From Clostridia bacterium (GTDB taxonomy: Bacteria > Bacillota > Clostridia > CAKSNL01 > HGM11501): DNA of 12,231 nt. Location of the stretch: the NCBI GenBank assembly GCA_017390225.1, contig JAFPCL010000196.1, positions 1 through 12,231 on the forward strand, given 5' to 3'. The notes beneath the pieces are model-generated. The model was not told the DNA's origin. It did no database searches and worked only from the letters and a program-made list of their open reading frames with translations. A program made the position numbers and the translations under genes. This document shows positions 1 through 6,725 of the stretch, piece by piece (within the stretch, counting starts at the first letter, position 1; every line of letters begins with the position of its first letter).

Positions 1-80
1 GGCGTAGCCTTGATAATGTCATCCCGAAGGCGTACGATGGTACGTCTGGGCGTTCGTTCGCGCGTAGTTTCATGGCATCA
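1..80. repeat. GC-richer structured intergenic segment, possible end of a dispersed repeat
   Basis: This left-edge stretch is visibly richer in G and C than the AT-rich DNA that follows it. It can fold: bases 28-35 pair with 40-47 around a GATG loop (core CGTAC/GTACG), and CCC at 23-25 can pair with GGG at 48-50 past a two-base bulge. On the minus strand an ATG at 73 opens a frame to the window edge that contains the string PDVPSYAFGMT. It has no ribosome binding site and lies beyond the hairpin at 88-114. I recall similar AFGMT-type translations from dispersed intergenic repeats in Firmicutes, but cannot verify that here. Calling it a repeat is inference, because only one copy is in view. 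Confidence 0.35.
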
Positions 81-87
81 AGTAAAG

Positions 88-114
88 AGAAATCCGCAAA
101 AAATGCGGATTTCT
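88..114 (-). terminator. Hairpin terminator after the galE-ppx unit (possibly bidirectional)
   Basis: A perfect 10-bp stem (AGAAATCCGC with GCGGATTTCT) encloses a 7-base A-rich loop. Read on the minus strand, downstream of the Ppx/GppA gene, the 3' arm ends in ATTTCT and continues CTTTACTT, a pyrimidine-rich tract typical of an imperfect intrinsic terminator. The plus-strand reading has its T-run only 12 bases later, so termination in that direction is less likely. The bases from about 115 to 149 are AT-rich and hold nothing else that I recognise. Confidence 0.6.
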
Positions 115-149
115 ACCAAAAACAATATTTTTTTAGATAAATAATTGTT

Positions 150-248
150 TTACAAAGCGAATAAATGCTTTATTTCTGCCATGAAACGGTCCGTGCCTTT
201 TTTTACATCCCCTGGTCTTTTCTTTTTATAGATTTTGAATATATTCTC
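150..248 (-). other. Coding-like frame overlapping and following the end of the Ppx/GppA gene
   Basis: In the +1 frame relative to the upstream Ppx/GppA gene, codons run open from 248 to a TAA at 150-152. They give a basic, protein-like tail containing KKKRPGDVKKG followed by TDRFMAEIKHLFAL. The frame has no start codon with a ribosome binding site; the only ATG, at 182, would give ten residues. The stretch is less AT-rich than the DNA after it. It could be a lost C-terminal extension of the phosphatase, separated by a one-base shift near 226-231, where the sequence is CTATAAAAAG. It could equally be chance, and I give the chance reading about even odds. Confidence 0.25.
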
Positions 249-1125
249 TTAAAAATCCTTCTCTGACACCGTGACTACTGAGAATCATATCAGCATTCAA
301 AACGGAGGCAGCGGCAACCAATGGTGCAAGCCCCGATAAAAGAATATCCCCTCGTTCTTCTCCGACAATGGGAAGATTTCTGCGTTCTTCAACAGAAAGG
401 GCGGCGATTCTCTGATACAAAGCATAAAGATCATCTTTTGAAACAATTTGACCATGTGCATCTTTTTTCTTTGGCTTTTCACCACAAAGAAGCGTGTGCG
501 CGGCGCGTGCTGTTCCACCAAGTGCAACGAAGCTTCCGCCTTTGACAGCTTCGGGGATCATGGACTGAAATTTCTCCGTAAAATACGGAAGAAGTTCTTT
601 TTCGCAATCCAAAAAGCGATCCTTGGTGACAACAGAGCCTTCGGGAAGACATGCATCAAAAACAACATTCCCGCCACTGACACAGACAAGCTCAAAGCTT
701 CCACCGCCAACATCCAAAAGAACGCCTTTTTCTCCGACTAACTCTTTTGAGCCTAAATAATCATAATACGATTCTTTTTCCCCGGGTAAAATCTGCACAG
801 TCAGCCCTGTCGCACTTTGAACAAGGGACAAAAACTCTTCTTTATTTTCTGCACGACGGACAGCTTCCGTTGCCAGAAGAATCATTTTATCTGCCTTTTT
901 TTCTTTTGCTTTTTTCACAAAACCGACAAGAGATGCAATCGTTCTTTGCATGGGCGCCAAAGAAAGTGTTCCTGTTTCCTGCAGACCTTCACTCAGGCGC
1001 ACATAGTCACGGTATTTCTTAACCGGAGCAAAAGAAGAACCGTCAATTTCAAAAATTGTCATTCGGCTGGAATTGGAGCCGAGATCCATTAAAGCAATGC
1101 GGCTTTTTTCAGTCTTCGTACCCAT
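226..1125 (-). CDS. Ppx/GppA family exopolyphosphatase / guanosine pentaphosphatase
   Basis: Predicted cytoplasmic phosphohydrolase of the ASKHA fold that removes terminal phosphate from polyphosphate or pppGpp. The 299 residues show the first phosphate motif DLGSNSSRM (14-22), the ATEAVRRAEN segment (85-94), PGEKES (114-119, with E118 probably matching the catalytic Glu of E. coli Ppx) and the second phosphate loop LDVGGGSFEL (137-146). The protein ends shortly after the conserved SSHGVREGFL. The length fits the short form that lacks the C-terminal HD-like domain of E. coli Ppx. ATG 1125 was chosen because AGGAAGG lies 8 bases upstream; the frame stays open to 1263 but that part lies inside galE. 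The gene overlaps galE by 17 bases, which implies translational coupling. Polyphosphate and pppGpp specificity cannot be separated by eye. Confidence 0.9.
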   Translation of the reverse strand: MGTKTEKSRIALMDLGSNSSRMTIFEIDGSSFAPVKKYRDYVRLSEGLQETGTLSLAPMQRTIASLVGFVKKAKEKKADKMILLATEAVRRAENKEEFLSLVQSATGLTVQILPGEKESYYDYLGSKELVGEKGVLLDVGGGSFELVCVSGGNVVFDACLPEGSVVTKDRFLDCEKELLPYFTEKFQSMIPEAVKGGSFVALGGTARAAHTLLCGEKPKKKDAHGQIVSKDDLYALYQRIAALSVEERRNLPIVGEERGDILLSGLAPLVAAASVLNADMILSSHGVREGFLREYIQNL

Positions 1126-2128
1126 GAGGATGTCCTTCCTGCCAACGCCATGCATCCTCGCACATTTCTTTGATGCCAAACTGTGCTTCAAAGCCAAGTT
1201 CTTTCTTTGCTTTTTCGGGATTTGCATAACATTCGGCAATATCACCGGGGCGACGCGGATCAATTACATAAGGAATATCAATTCCGGTGACTTCCATAAA
1301 GGTGTTGACAAGGTCTAAAACGCTATATCCCGTGCCTGTACCTAAATTGTAAATATTAAGCTCTTCAGGATACTTTTCCAGACGCTGAAGTGCCAACACA
1401 TGACCACGGGCAAGATCGGATACGTGGATATAATCACGCACACCTGTGCCGTCGGGCGTGGGATAATCATTGCCAAACACATGGAGCTTCTCCAATTGAC
1501 CGACAGCAACATTGGTGATATAGGGCATCAGATTGTTCGGGATCCCGGAAGGAACTTCGCCAATCTTGCCGCTTTTATGTGCACCGATGGGATTAAAATA
1601 ACGAAGAAGTGTGATGCCCCAGCGATGGTCGGAATGATATAGATCTTTGAGAATGCTTTCAATCATCAGTTTGGATGCACCATACGGATTTGTTGTGGAA
1701 AGCGGAAAATCTTCGGAAATGGGGCAACTTTTTGGAGAACCGTAGACGGTGGCGGAGGAGCTGAACACAATTTTTCTCACGCCGGCTCTTTCCATGGCTT
1801 TTAAAAGACATACGGTGCCTGCTACGTTATTTTCATAATAACGAACAGGTTGTGCCACAGATTCGCCGACGGACTTTAAACCTGCAAAGTGAATGACAGC
1901 GTCGATATCATTTTCAGCAAAAACACGATCCAGTGCTTCTTCATCAAGAATATCTGCCTGATAAAATTTAGGATATACACCGCAAATGCTTTCGACCGCT
2001 TTGAGCGATTTATCCGTACTATTGGATAAATTATCATAAACAATCGGATTCATCCCTGCTTCTACAAGCTCAACAAGTGCGTGACTTCCGATAAAGCCGG
2101 CACCACCGGTAACTAAAATATTTTTCAT
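1109..2128 (-). CDS. galE: UDP-glucose 4-epimerase
   Basis: Interconverts UDP-glucose and UDP-galactose with bound NAD in the cytoplasm, for galactose use and for galactose-containing envelope polymers. The 339-residue protein has the Rossmann motif GGAGFIGSH (8-16), DNLSNS (32-37), SSSATVYG (123-130) and the YGASK catalytic pair Tyr149/Lys153. This numbering is the same as in E. coli GalE (Ser124, Tyr149, Lys153). The substrate-binding NNLMPY and RRPGD segments are also present, so it looks intact and canonical. GGAGAG lies 5 bases before the ATG. No Leloir-pathway partner (galK, galT) is next to it; its partner here is the Ppx/GppA gene, so an envelope-precursor role is as likely as galactose catabolism. 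A hairpin in its leader may reduce readthrough from the upstream gene. Confidence 0.97.
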   Translation of the reverse strand: MKNILVTGGAGFIGSHALVELVEAGMNPIVYDNLSNSTDKSLKAVESICGVYPKFYQADILDEEALDRVFAENDIDAVIHFAGLKSVGESVAQPVRYYENNVAGTVCLLKAMERAGVRKIVFSSSATVYGSPKSCPISEDFPLSTTNPYGASKLMIESILKDLYHSDHRWGITLLRYFNPIGAHKSGKIGEVPSGIPNNLMPYITNVAVGQLEKLHVFGNDYPTPDGTGVRDYIHVSDLARGHVLALQRLEKYPEELNIYNLGTGTGYSVLDLVNTFMEVTGIDIPYVIDPRRPGDIAECYANPEKAKKELGFEAQFGIKEMCEDAWRWQEGHPHGYED

Positions 2129-2150
2129 AACAACTCTCCTTTTTAAAATA

Positions 2151-2175
2151 AGCCTTATCCGAGAAAGATAAGGCT
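2151..2175 (-). terminator. Hairpin between the hypothetical gene and galE (weak terminator or attenuator)
   Basis: A perfect 9-bp stem, AGCCTTATC with GATAAGGCT, has a 7-base loop. On the minus strand it is followed by TATTTTAAAAAGGAGAG, that is, a short U-run that passes directly into the galE ribosome binding site. I see no separate promoter between this hairpin and galE. It therefore probably trims galE-ppx expression relative to the upstream gene rather than ending transcription completely. Confidence 0.45.
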
Positions 2176-2181
2176 AAAAAT

Positions 2182-2652
2182 TTACTTTAAGGGTTTCAAA
2201 TAAGTGCGAACAAGCTCCAATCCATCCGTAAGGATTTCTGCAAGCTTTTCTTCCTCTTCTTTTGTGAGCTGAACGGATTCAGGATCTTCACAAGCGGCAT
2301 ACAAAGTGTCATACAGCTCTTCCGTTTCCTCGTCGTCTTCATCTCCCACATAGGTATCTTGCTGTGTGAAAGCAAGGTCGGAGCAGATATTCCAGAAATC
2401 GAGCACTGTATTTAAATCCGGAATTTCTCCTTTATGGGATAACCATGCTTTAAAGTCTGCGACCGGAAAAACAACCGTAGCATCGGAAAGTATATAGTCG
2501 CGGGTGTCACAATAGGTATCAAGCAGTGCTTCTTTGGAAAAACAAATCAGAAGATCTCCTTCTTTTGCAAAGCCGTTATTGATTTCTGAAAACCAAAGGG
2601 TGTATAATTTTTTTGCTCCGCAATCAAAAACCACTTTAACGAATTCTTTCAT
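2182..2652 (-). CDS. Acidic cytoplasmic protein of unknown function
   Basis: I do not recognise this 156-residue protein. It has no signal peptide, membrane segment or nucleotide-binding motif. The N-terminal two thirds look globular with mixed beta/alpha character (KVVFDCGAKKLYTLWFSEI, then DATVVFPVADFKAWL). A strongly acidic stretch follows (GDEDDEETEE, about 103-112), then a charged helix, KEEEEKLAEILTDGLELVRTYL, near the C-terminus. Four cysteines are scattered without a metal-site pattern. It is a real gene: GAGAGG lies 7 bases before the ATG and a strong promoter sits upstream. It is the first gene of the unit that continues into galE and ppx. A protein-interaction or small regulatory role is possible, but the sequence does not show one. 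Confidence 0.85.
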   Translation of the reverse strand: MKEFVKVVFDCGAKKLYTLWFSEINNGFAKEGDLLICFSKEALLDTYCDTRDYILSDATVVFPVADFKAWLSHKGEIPDLNTVLDFWNICSDLAFTQQDTYVGDEDDEETEELYDTLYAACEDPESVQLTKEEEEKLAEILTDGLELVRTYLKPLK

Positions 2653-2683
2653 AGCTTTACCTCTCTTTAAACTTAATATATAA

Positions 2684-2712
2684 TTAATATCATATTTTCA
2701 TAAAAAAGTCAA
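2684..2712 (-). promoter_or_regulatory. Sigma-A-type promoter for the hypothetical-galE-ppx unit
   Basis: On the minus strand TTGACT (2712-2707) is separated by exactly 17 bases from TATTAA (2689-2684). A TGA directly before the -10 hexamer gives an extended -10. The start codon is about 35 bases downstream of the -10. This is the only good promoter I can find for the three-gene minus-strand unit. Confidence 0.7.
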
Positions 2713-2765
2713 TCCCTATGCCCTTCTTTTTTATATCTTTCTATTCTTTTTTCTTCAAATTCACA

Positions 2766-2794
2766 TTGACCAAATAAGAAAATTATGATAAAAT
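2766..2794 (+). promoter_or_regulatory. Sigma-A-type promoter for the lipoprotein-methyltransferase unit
   Basis: TTGACC (2766-2771), a 17-base spacer and TAAAAT (2789-2794), with an extended -10 TGA just before the hexamer. The lipoprotein start codon is about 24 bases downstream, so the leader is short. It is back-to-back with the minus-strand promoter at 2684-2712, with 53 bases between their -35 boxes filled by pyrimidine-rich DNA. Confidence 0.72.
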
Positions 2795-2817
2795 AACAAC
2801 GTGAAAGGATGATGCAA

Positions 2818-3216
2818 ATGAAAAAAACAATGCTTATTTTAGCTATTTTATTTTTATTCGCAGGGTGCACCCAACAAAAAACCGAAACTGTCGTCGGAAC
2901 AGCAACCGTTGTCATTGATACATTGGATGATACAATTGTCAATGAGGCAATCCCCTTCACCGAAAACAGCACTGCTTATGATATCACGATTTCAGCCTGT
3001 GAAAAAACAGACGTTGAAGTTGAATTTGACGGAACGGAAAAAACGGCTTATATGACATCTGCCGGCGGCGTGAAAACCGGCGATTATGGCGCCATGTCCG
3101 GCTGGCTGTTTGACATCAACGATGAACCTGCATCACAAGGCTGTGGGCAATACACGGTGCAGGACGGCGATATTATCCATTGGTACTACGTTGAAGATTT
3201 TATGGCAGAATTTTAA
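2818..3216 (+). CDS. DUF4430-domain lipoprotein (transcobalamin-like beta-grasp domain)
   Basis: A 132-residue predicted membrane-anchored lipoprotein. The N-terminus has two lysines, a hydrophobic core (about 4-14) and a lipobox, FAGC, with Cys17 as the lipidated residue. The rest fits one DUF4430 / transcobalamin C-terminal-like domain: TVVIDT, then an acidic segment, a conserved SGWLFDIND stretch and a final QDGDIIHWYYV strand. In the family this small domain occurs in surface proteins and cobalamin-binding proteins; alone it does not prove a ligand. The start at 2818 is chosen over ATGs at 2809 and 2812 because AGGA (2806-2809) is then 8 bases away and does not overlap the start. The gene is 26 bases upstream of the methyltransferase gene and probably co-transcribed with it. 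No vitamin B12 gene is nearby, so binding of a small ligand at the cell surface is inference. Confidence 0.85.
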   Translation: MKKTMLILAILFLFAGCTQQKTETVVGTATVVIDTLDDTIVNEAIPFTENSTAYDITISACEKTDVEVEFDGTEKTAYMTSAGGVKTGDYGAMSGWLFDINDEPASQGCGQYTVQDGDIIHWYYVEDFMAEF

Positions 3217-3242
3217 TTGATACAAAAGAAAGGATCACCATC

Positions 3243-4097
3243 ATGCTGATTGCACAAGATTGGAAAGACTATCGACTGCTGGATATGGCAGACGGAGAAA
3301 AATTGGAACAATGGGGAAAAATCACGTTAATTCGTCCCGATCCTCAAGTTATCTGGAAGAAAAAAGCGAATCCCGATCTTTGGAAAAATGCGGATGCCCA
3401 TTATTTCCGCAGTCGCTCCGGCGGCGGCCACTGGGAATATAACCGCACAATTCCCGAAAGCTGGGACATTCGATACAAAGACCTTCGTTTTAACATCAAA
3501 CCCATGGGCTTTAAACATACAGGGCTTTTTCCCGAACAAGCGGTCAACTGGGATTTTATGATGGATAAAATCCAAAAAGCAGGCGGGAAGCCTCGTGTGC
3601 TTAATCTGTTTGCCTACACCGGCGGTGCAACGGTAGCCTGCCTTGCGGCAGGTGCATCCGTATGCCATGTGGATGCTTCCAAGGGCATGGTTGCCCGTGC
3701 AAAAGAAAATGCAGCGTTATCCGGCCTTGCAGGCGCTTCCCAACGCTACATTGTTGATGATTGTGTTAAATTTTGCGAACGTGAACTTCGTCGCGGCAAT
3801 CGATATGACGCCATTATTATGGATCCTCCCTCTTATGGTCGCGGTACCAACGGAGAGGTATGGACATTTGAAGATAAAATTTTCGATCTTGTCACGCTTT
3901 GTGCCAAGCTATTGTCGGAAAAGCCGCTTTTCTTCTTAATCAACGGCTACACAACGGGCATCTCCGCAACAGTTCTTGAAAATCTTTTAAAAGTGACGCT
4001 TCCTAAAGGAACGGTCACCAGCGGCGAAATCGGACTGCGCGCCGAAAGCAGTCGCTTGATTCTTCCCTGTGGCATTTATGGCCGATGGGAACGCTAA
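3243..4097 (+). CDS. Class I SAM-dependent methyltransferase, RlmI/RlmKL-like, without PUA domain
   Basis: A 284-residue predicted S-adenosylmethionine-dependent methyltransferase, probably acting on rRNA or another RNA. An N-terminal region of about 100 residues contains HYFRSRSGGGHWEYNR and GFKHTGLFPEQ. The Rossmann methyltransferase domain follows, with motif I VLNLFAYTGGATVA (119-132), the acidic ribose-binding HVDASKG (142-148) and motif IV DPPSYGRG (194-201). The DPPSYGRG motif and flanking sequence match the family that includes RlmI (23S rRNA m5C1962) and the RlmK part of RlmKL. The N-terminal PUA domain of RlmI is absent, as in many Firmicute members, so the target base is uncertain. 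AAAGGA lies 8 bases before the ATG. Its TAA overlaps the TAG of the convergent patatin gene. Confidence 0.92.
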   Translation: MLIAQDWKDYRLLDMADGEKLEQWGKITLIRPDPQVIWKKKANPDLWKNADAHYFRSRSGGGHWEYNRTIPESWDIRYKDLRFNIKPMGFKHTGLFPEQAVNWDFMMDKIQKAGGKPRVLNLFAYTGGATVACLAAGASVCHVDASKGMVARAKENAALSGLAGASQRYIVDDCVKFCERELRRGNRYDAIIMDPPSYGRGTNGEVWTFEDKIFDLVTLCAKLLSEKPLFFLINGYTTGISATVLENLLKVTLPKGTVTSGEIGLRAESSRLILPCGIYGRWER

Positions 4098-4939
4098 TTT
4101 AAAAACTCTTTGATTTCATGCAGTCTTTTTAATGCTAATCTTCTACCTTCCATGTAGACAGCTAAAAGACTTTGAGGGCTACGCTCTGTGCGCTTTACCG
4201 GAAGTGATTTTTCGGGACGAAGCACAAAGGCACAGCCCTCTTTTTCTTCCCTTTCCACTTCTTTTAAAGCCGCATTGTATCGCTCATGTCGTGTCGCAAG
4301 TGCTGAAATCAATGCCGGTCTTTCTTTATAGATTTTCTTTGCTAAAGAGAGCATGCCGAATTTTTCTTTTTCATATCCCTTCGGTTGCGTGAGAATCACT
4401 ATGGATTTATCATAACCCAAGCTTTTAGCAAAAGAAATCGGAATAGAATCTGCGATACCGCCGTCTAAATACGGCGTGCCATCGATGATAACATCACGGG
4501 ATACAATCGGCATGGATGCAGAAGCTCTGAGCCAATCAATATCCGTGTCGTCCCCTGTAAGGCAATTATGATAAACAGCTTCTCCCGTAACGGCATTTGT
4601 GGTTACGACATAAAAATCCATGGGATTTTCTTTATATGTTGTCGTGTCGAAAATATCCAATTCGCGCGGAATCGTTCTGTAGCAAAACTCTGCATTATAG
4701 AAATTTCCTGTTGTCAATAACGAATGAAAACCACAGTAGCGTTTATCTTTGGAAAAAGCCATATTATAGCGAATGGCTCTACCGATTTGCTTTGATTTTA
4801 TATTGCATCCGAAAACGGCGCCTGCAGAAACCGCAACAGCGCCGTCAAACTCTATTCCATTTTCCAAAAACACATCTAAAACACCGGTGGTAAATAATCC
4901 TCGCATAGCACCGCCTTCTAAAACAAGACCGTTTTTCAT
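4094..4939 (-). CDS. Patatin-like phospholipase (acyl hydrolase)
   Basis: A 281-residue predicted lipid acyl hydrolase with a Ser-Asp dyad. The oxyanion-hole loop is LEGGAMRGLF (7-16). The nucleophile elbow is AVSAGA, with Ser38 (the first Gly of GxSxG is Ala here), and the catalytic Asp159 sits in LDGGIADSIP. The C-terminal part contains many basic residues, as in the YjjU/YlbK-like bacterial patatins. There is no signal peptide or membrane segment, so it is cytoplasmic or peripheral. It starts only 6 bases after atpC, with AAAGG ahead of the ATG, and looks like the last gene of the ATP synthase operon. Its stop overlaps that of the convergent methyltransferase gene, and I see no terminator at that junction. 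A role in membrane lipid turnover linked to ATP synthase expression is inference only. Confidence 0.92.
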   Translation of the reverse strand: MKNGLVLEGGAMRGLFTTGVLDVFLENGIEFDGAVAVSAGAVFGCNIKSKQIGRAIRYNMAFSKDKRYCGFHSLLTTGNFYNAEFCYRTIPRELDIFDTTTYKENPMDFYVVTTNAVTGEAVYHNCLTGDDTDIDWLRASASMPIVSRDVIIDGTPYLDGGIADSIPISFAKSLGYDKSIVILTQPKGYEKEKFGMLSLAKKIYKERPALISALATRHERYNAALKEVEREEKEGCAFVLRPEKSLPVKRTERSPQSLLAVYMEGRRLALKRLHEIKEFLN

Positions 4940-4945
4940 AAAAAC

Positions 4946-5347
4946 CTACCTTTTTTTCAATCTATCAAGACTTGCGAAAATACGTGCAATCTCCATTTGG
5001 CTGAGTTTATGCTCAATAAAGCTTTTATGTCTTCTTTCCAGTTCGTTATTGATATTTTCTTCGCGTTTTTTAATGGCGGCATCCAGCTTATCTTCCCAAG
5101 CTAAAAAGTCGCTGGTAATGATACATCCTTCTTTGGAAATTTGAAGCATACCGTCGCCTGTGGCAAAAGAAACGGTTTTTTTATCCATTTTCATTTTCGC
5201 CATTCCCGGTGCCAAGCTCATAATCATCGGCATATGGTTCGCCAGAATTTCAACAAGACCATCGGGACGATTCACAACAATTGCTTCCACATCCCCTTCA
5301 TAAAAAACTTTATCGGGACGAAGCATCGTAATATGAAATGTTTTCAT
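4946..5347 (-). CDS. atpC: F-type ATP synthase epsilon subunit
   Basis: Part of the F1 central stalk; it couples rotation and, through its C-terminal helices, can inhibit ATP hydrolysis. The 133 residues match the usual length. The N-terminal beta-sandwich is recognisable from MLRPDKVFYEGDVEAIVV, the EILANHMPMI segment (canonical GILPGHAPLV-like) and GDGMLQI. The C-terminal two-helix domain spans about 87-133 (LDAAIKKREENI ... ARIFASLDRLKKR), so the regulatory hairpin is present in full. AGAGG lies 7 bases before the ATG and overlaps the stop of atpD, with a 4-base gap between the genes. It has no unusual features, in contrast to the stator genes of the same operon. Confidence 0.96.
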   Translation of the reverse strand: MKTFHITMLRPDKVFYEGDVEAIVVNRPDGLVEILANHMPMIMSLAPGMAKMKMDKKTVSFATGDGMLQISKEGCIITSDFLAWEDKLDAAIKKREENINNELERRHKSFIEHKLSQMEIARIFASLDRLKKR

Positions 5348-5351
5348 TTTT

Positions 5352-6725
5352 TTACCTCTTTATATCGCTGATATCTCCGATAAAATAGAAAGCACTTTCA
5401 GGAACGTCATCAAGCTCACCATCTAAAATGGCATTCACACCGGCAATGGTTTTTTCCAGAGGAACATATTTGCCTTCCATGCCGCTGAACACGGAAGCCA
5501 CATAGAAAGGTTGAGAGAAGAAACGCTGCAATTTTCTGGCACGATAGACTAAAAGCTTATCTTCTTCGCTGAGCTCTTCCATACCCAAAATTGCGATAAT
5601 GTCTTGAAGCTGTTGATATCTTTGCAGAGTTTCAATCGCACGTCTTGCGGTTTTATAATGCAGTTCACCCACAATTTCAGGCTCTAAAATACGGCTGGTG
5701 GATGCCAAAGGATCAACGGCAGGATAAATACCCTGTTCCACGATTTTTCTCGACAAAACCGTTGTTGCATCCAGGTGATTGAAAATTGCCGCGGGCGCAG
5801 GGTCTGTGAGGTCGTCTGCAGGCACATAGACGGCTTGCACGGATGTGATGGAACCATCATGTGTCGATGTGATTCTTTCTTCGAGCTGACCGAGCTCATT
5901 GGCAAGGGTCGGCTGATAACCGACAGCGGAGGGCATACGCCCCAAAAGAGCGGAAATTTCCGAACCTGCCTGCACATAACGGAAAATATTATCAATGAAC
6001 AGCAAAACATCCTGATGCTCATTGTCACGGAAATATTCAGCCATGGTAAGTCCCGTGAATGCGGCACGCATACGAGCGCCGGGAGATTCGTTCATCTGCC
6101 CGAAAACCAAAGAGGTTTTTGCCAGAACGCCGGATTCCGTCATTTCTTCTATCATTTCAAAGCCTTCACGGCTTCTCTCACCAACACCGATAAACACGGA
6201 TCTGCCGTTATGCTTTGTGGCAATGGTGGAAATCAGCTCTTGAATGAGAACGGTTTTGCCGACACCGGCACCGCCGAACAAACCAATCTTTCCGCCCTTA
6301 ACATAAGGCGTTAAAAGGTCGATAACTTTGATTCCCGTAACAAGCACCTGAACATTGGGGTTCAAATCAACAAGCGAAGGTGCTTGTCTGTAGATGCTCA
6401 TTTTTTTGCCCGTAAACTCCCCTTTTCTATCGATGGGATCACCCAAGGCGTTCATGACACGTCCAACAGTCTGTTCACCGACAGGAACCATCAGGCTTTC
6501 GTCGGTGCTTTCTACGGTTAAACCACGGGATAAACCATCGGTGGGCTGCAATGCAATGCATCGGCATATGCCGCCGGGACGGTGTGCCATAACCTCCATG
6601 CGAACTGTCTGATCCCCATTATAGGCAATCAAAAGACGGTTTTGATTGGGAATGTGTGTATTGAATTTTACATCGATAACGGAACCAATGATGGATATGA
6701 TCGTTCCTTTAAATTTCTTTGTCAT
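5352..6725 (-). CDS. atpD: F-type ATP synthase beta subunit
   Basis: Catalytic subunit of the F1 hexamer. The 457 residues show the N-terminal beta-barrel, the P-loop GGAGVGKT (151-158), GVGERSREG with catalytic Glu183 (the usual Thr after GER is Ser here), and Walker B LLFIDNIF (241-248). They also contain ALLGRMPSAVGYQPTLA, the ITS-containing segment PADDLTDPAPA, and a DELSEED-type lever reading EELSEED (383-389). All catalytic residues I can check are present, so it should make or hydrolyse ATP. The start overlaps the atpG stop as ATGA, with GAGG 6 bases upstream. The stretch RPGGICRCIALQPTDGLSRG diverges from the common sequence at its start but keeps the family pattern. Confidence 0.98.
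   Translation of the reverse strand: MTKKFKGTIISIIGSVIDVKFNTHIPNQNRLLIAYNGDQTVRMEVMAHRPGGICRCIALQPTDGLSRGLTVESTDESLMVPVGEQTVGRVMNALGDPIDRKGEFTGKKMSIYRQAPSLVDLNPNVQVLVTGIKVIDLLTPYVKGGKIGLFGGAGVGKTVLIQELISTIATKHNGRSVFIGVGERSREGFEMIEEMTESGVLAKTSLVFGQMNESPGARMRAAFTGLTMAEYFRDNEHQDVLLFIDNIFRYVQAGSEISALLGRMPSAVGYQPTLANELGQLEERITSTHDGSITSVQAVYVPADDLTDPAPAAIFNHLDATTVLSRKIVEQGIYPAVDPLASTSRILEPEIVGELHYKTARRAIETLQRYQQLQDIIAILGMEELSEEDKLLVYRARKLQRFFSQPFYVASVFSGMEGKYVPLEKTIAGVNAILDGELDDVPESAFYFIGDISDIKR

Noticed and set aside
1..144. Plus-strand open frames at the left edge, and the minus-strand frame starting at 73
   Set aside because: No ribosome binding site, they run through a hairpin or the window edge, and they give no recognisable protein.
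1126..1263. Upstream start for the Ppx/GppA gene
   Set aside because: It lies inside the galE reading frame and would add 46 residues not found in the family. ATG 1125 has AGGAAGG at good spacing.
2709..2972. 87-codon minus-strand frame across the divergent promoters
   Set aside because: It is antisense to the lipoprotein gene and covers both promoters. The translation looks like noise.
4033..4053. GACTGC/GCAGTC hairpin as terminator for the ATP synthase-patatin transcript
   Set aside because: It lies inside the methyltransferase coding region, the stem is 6 bp and no T-run follows on the minus strand.
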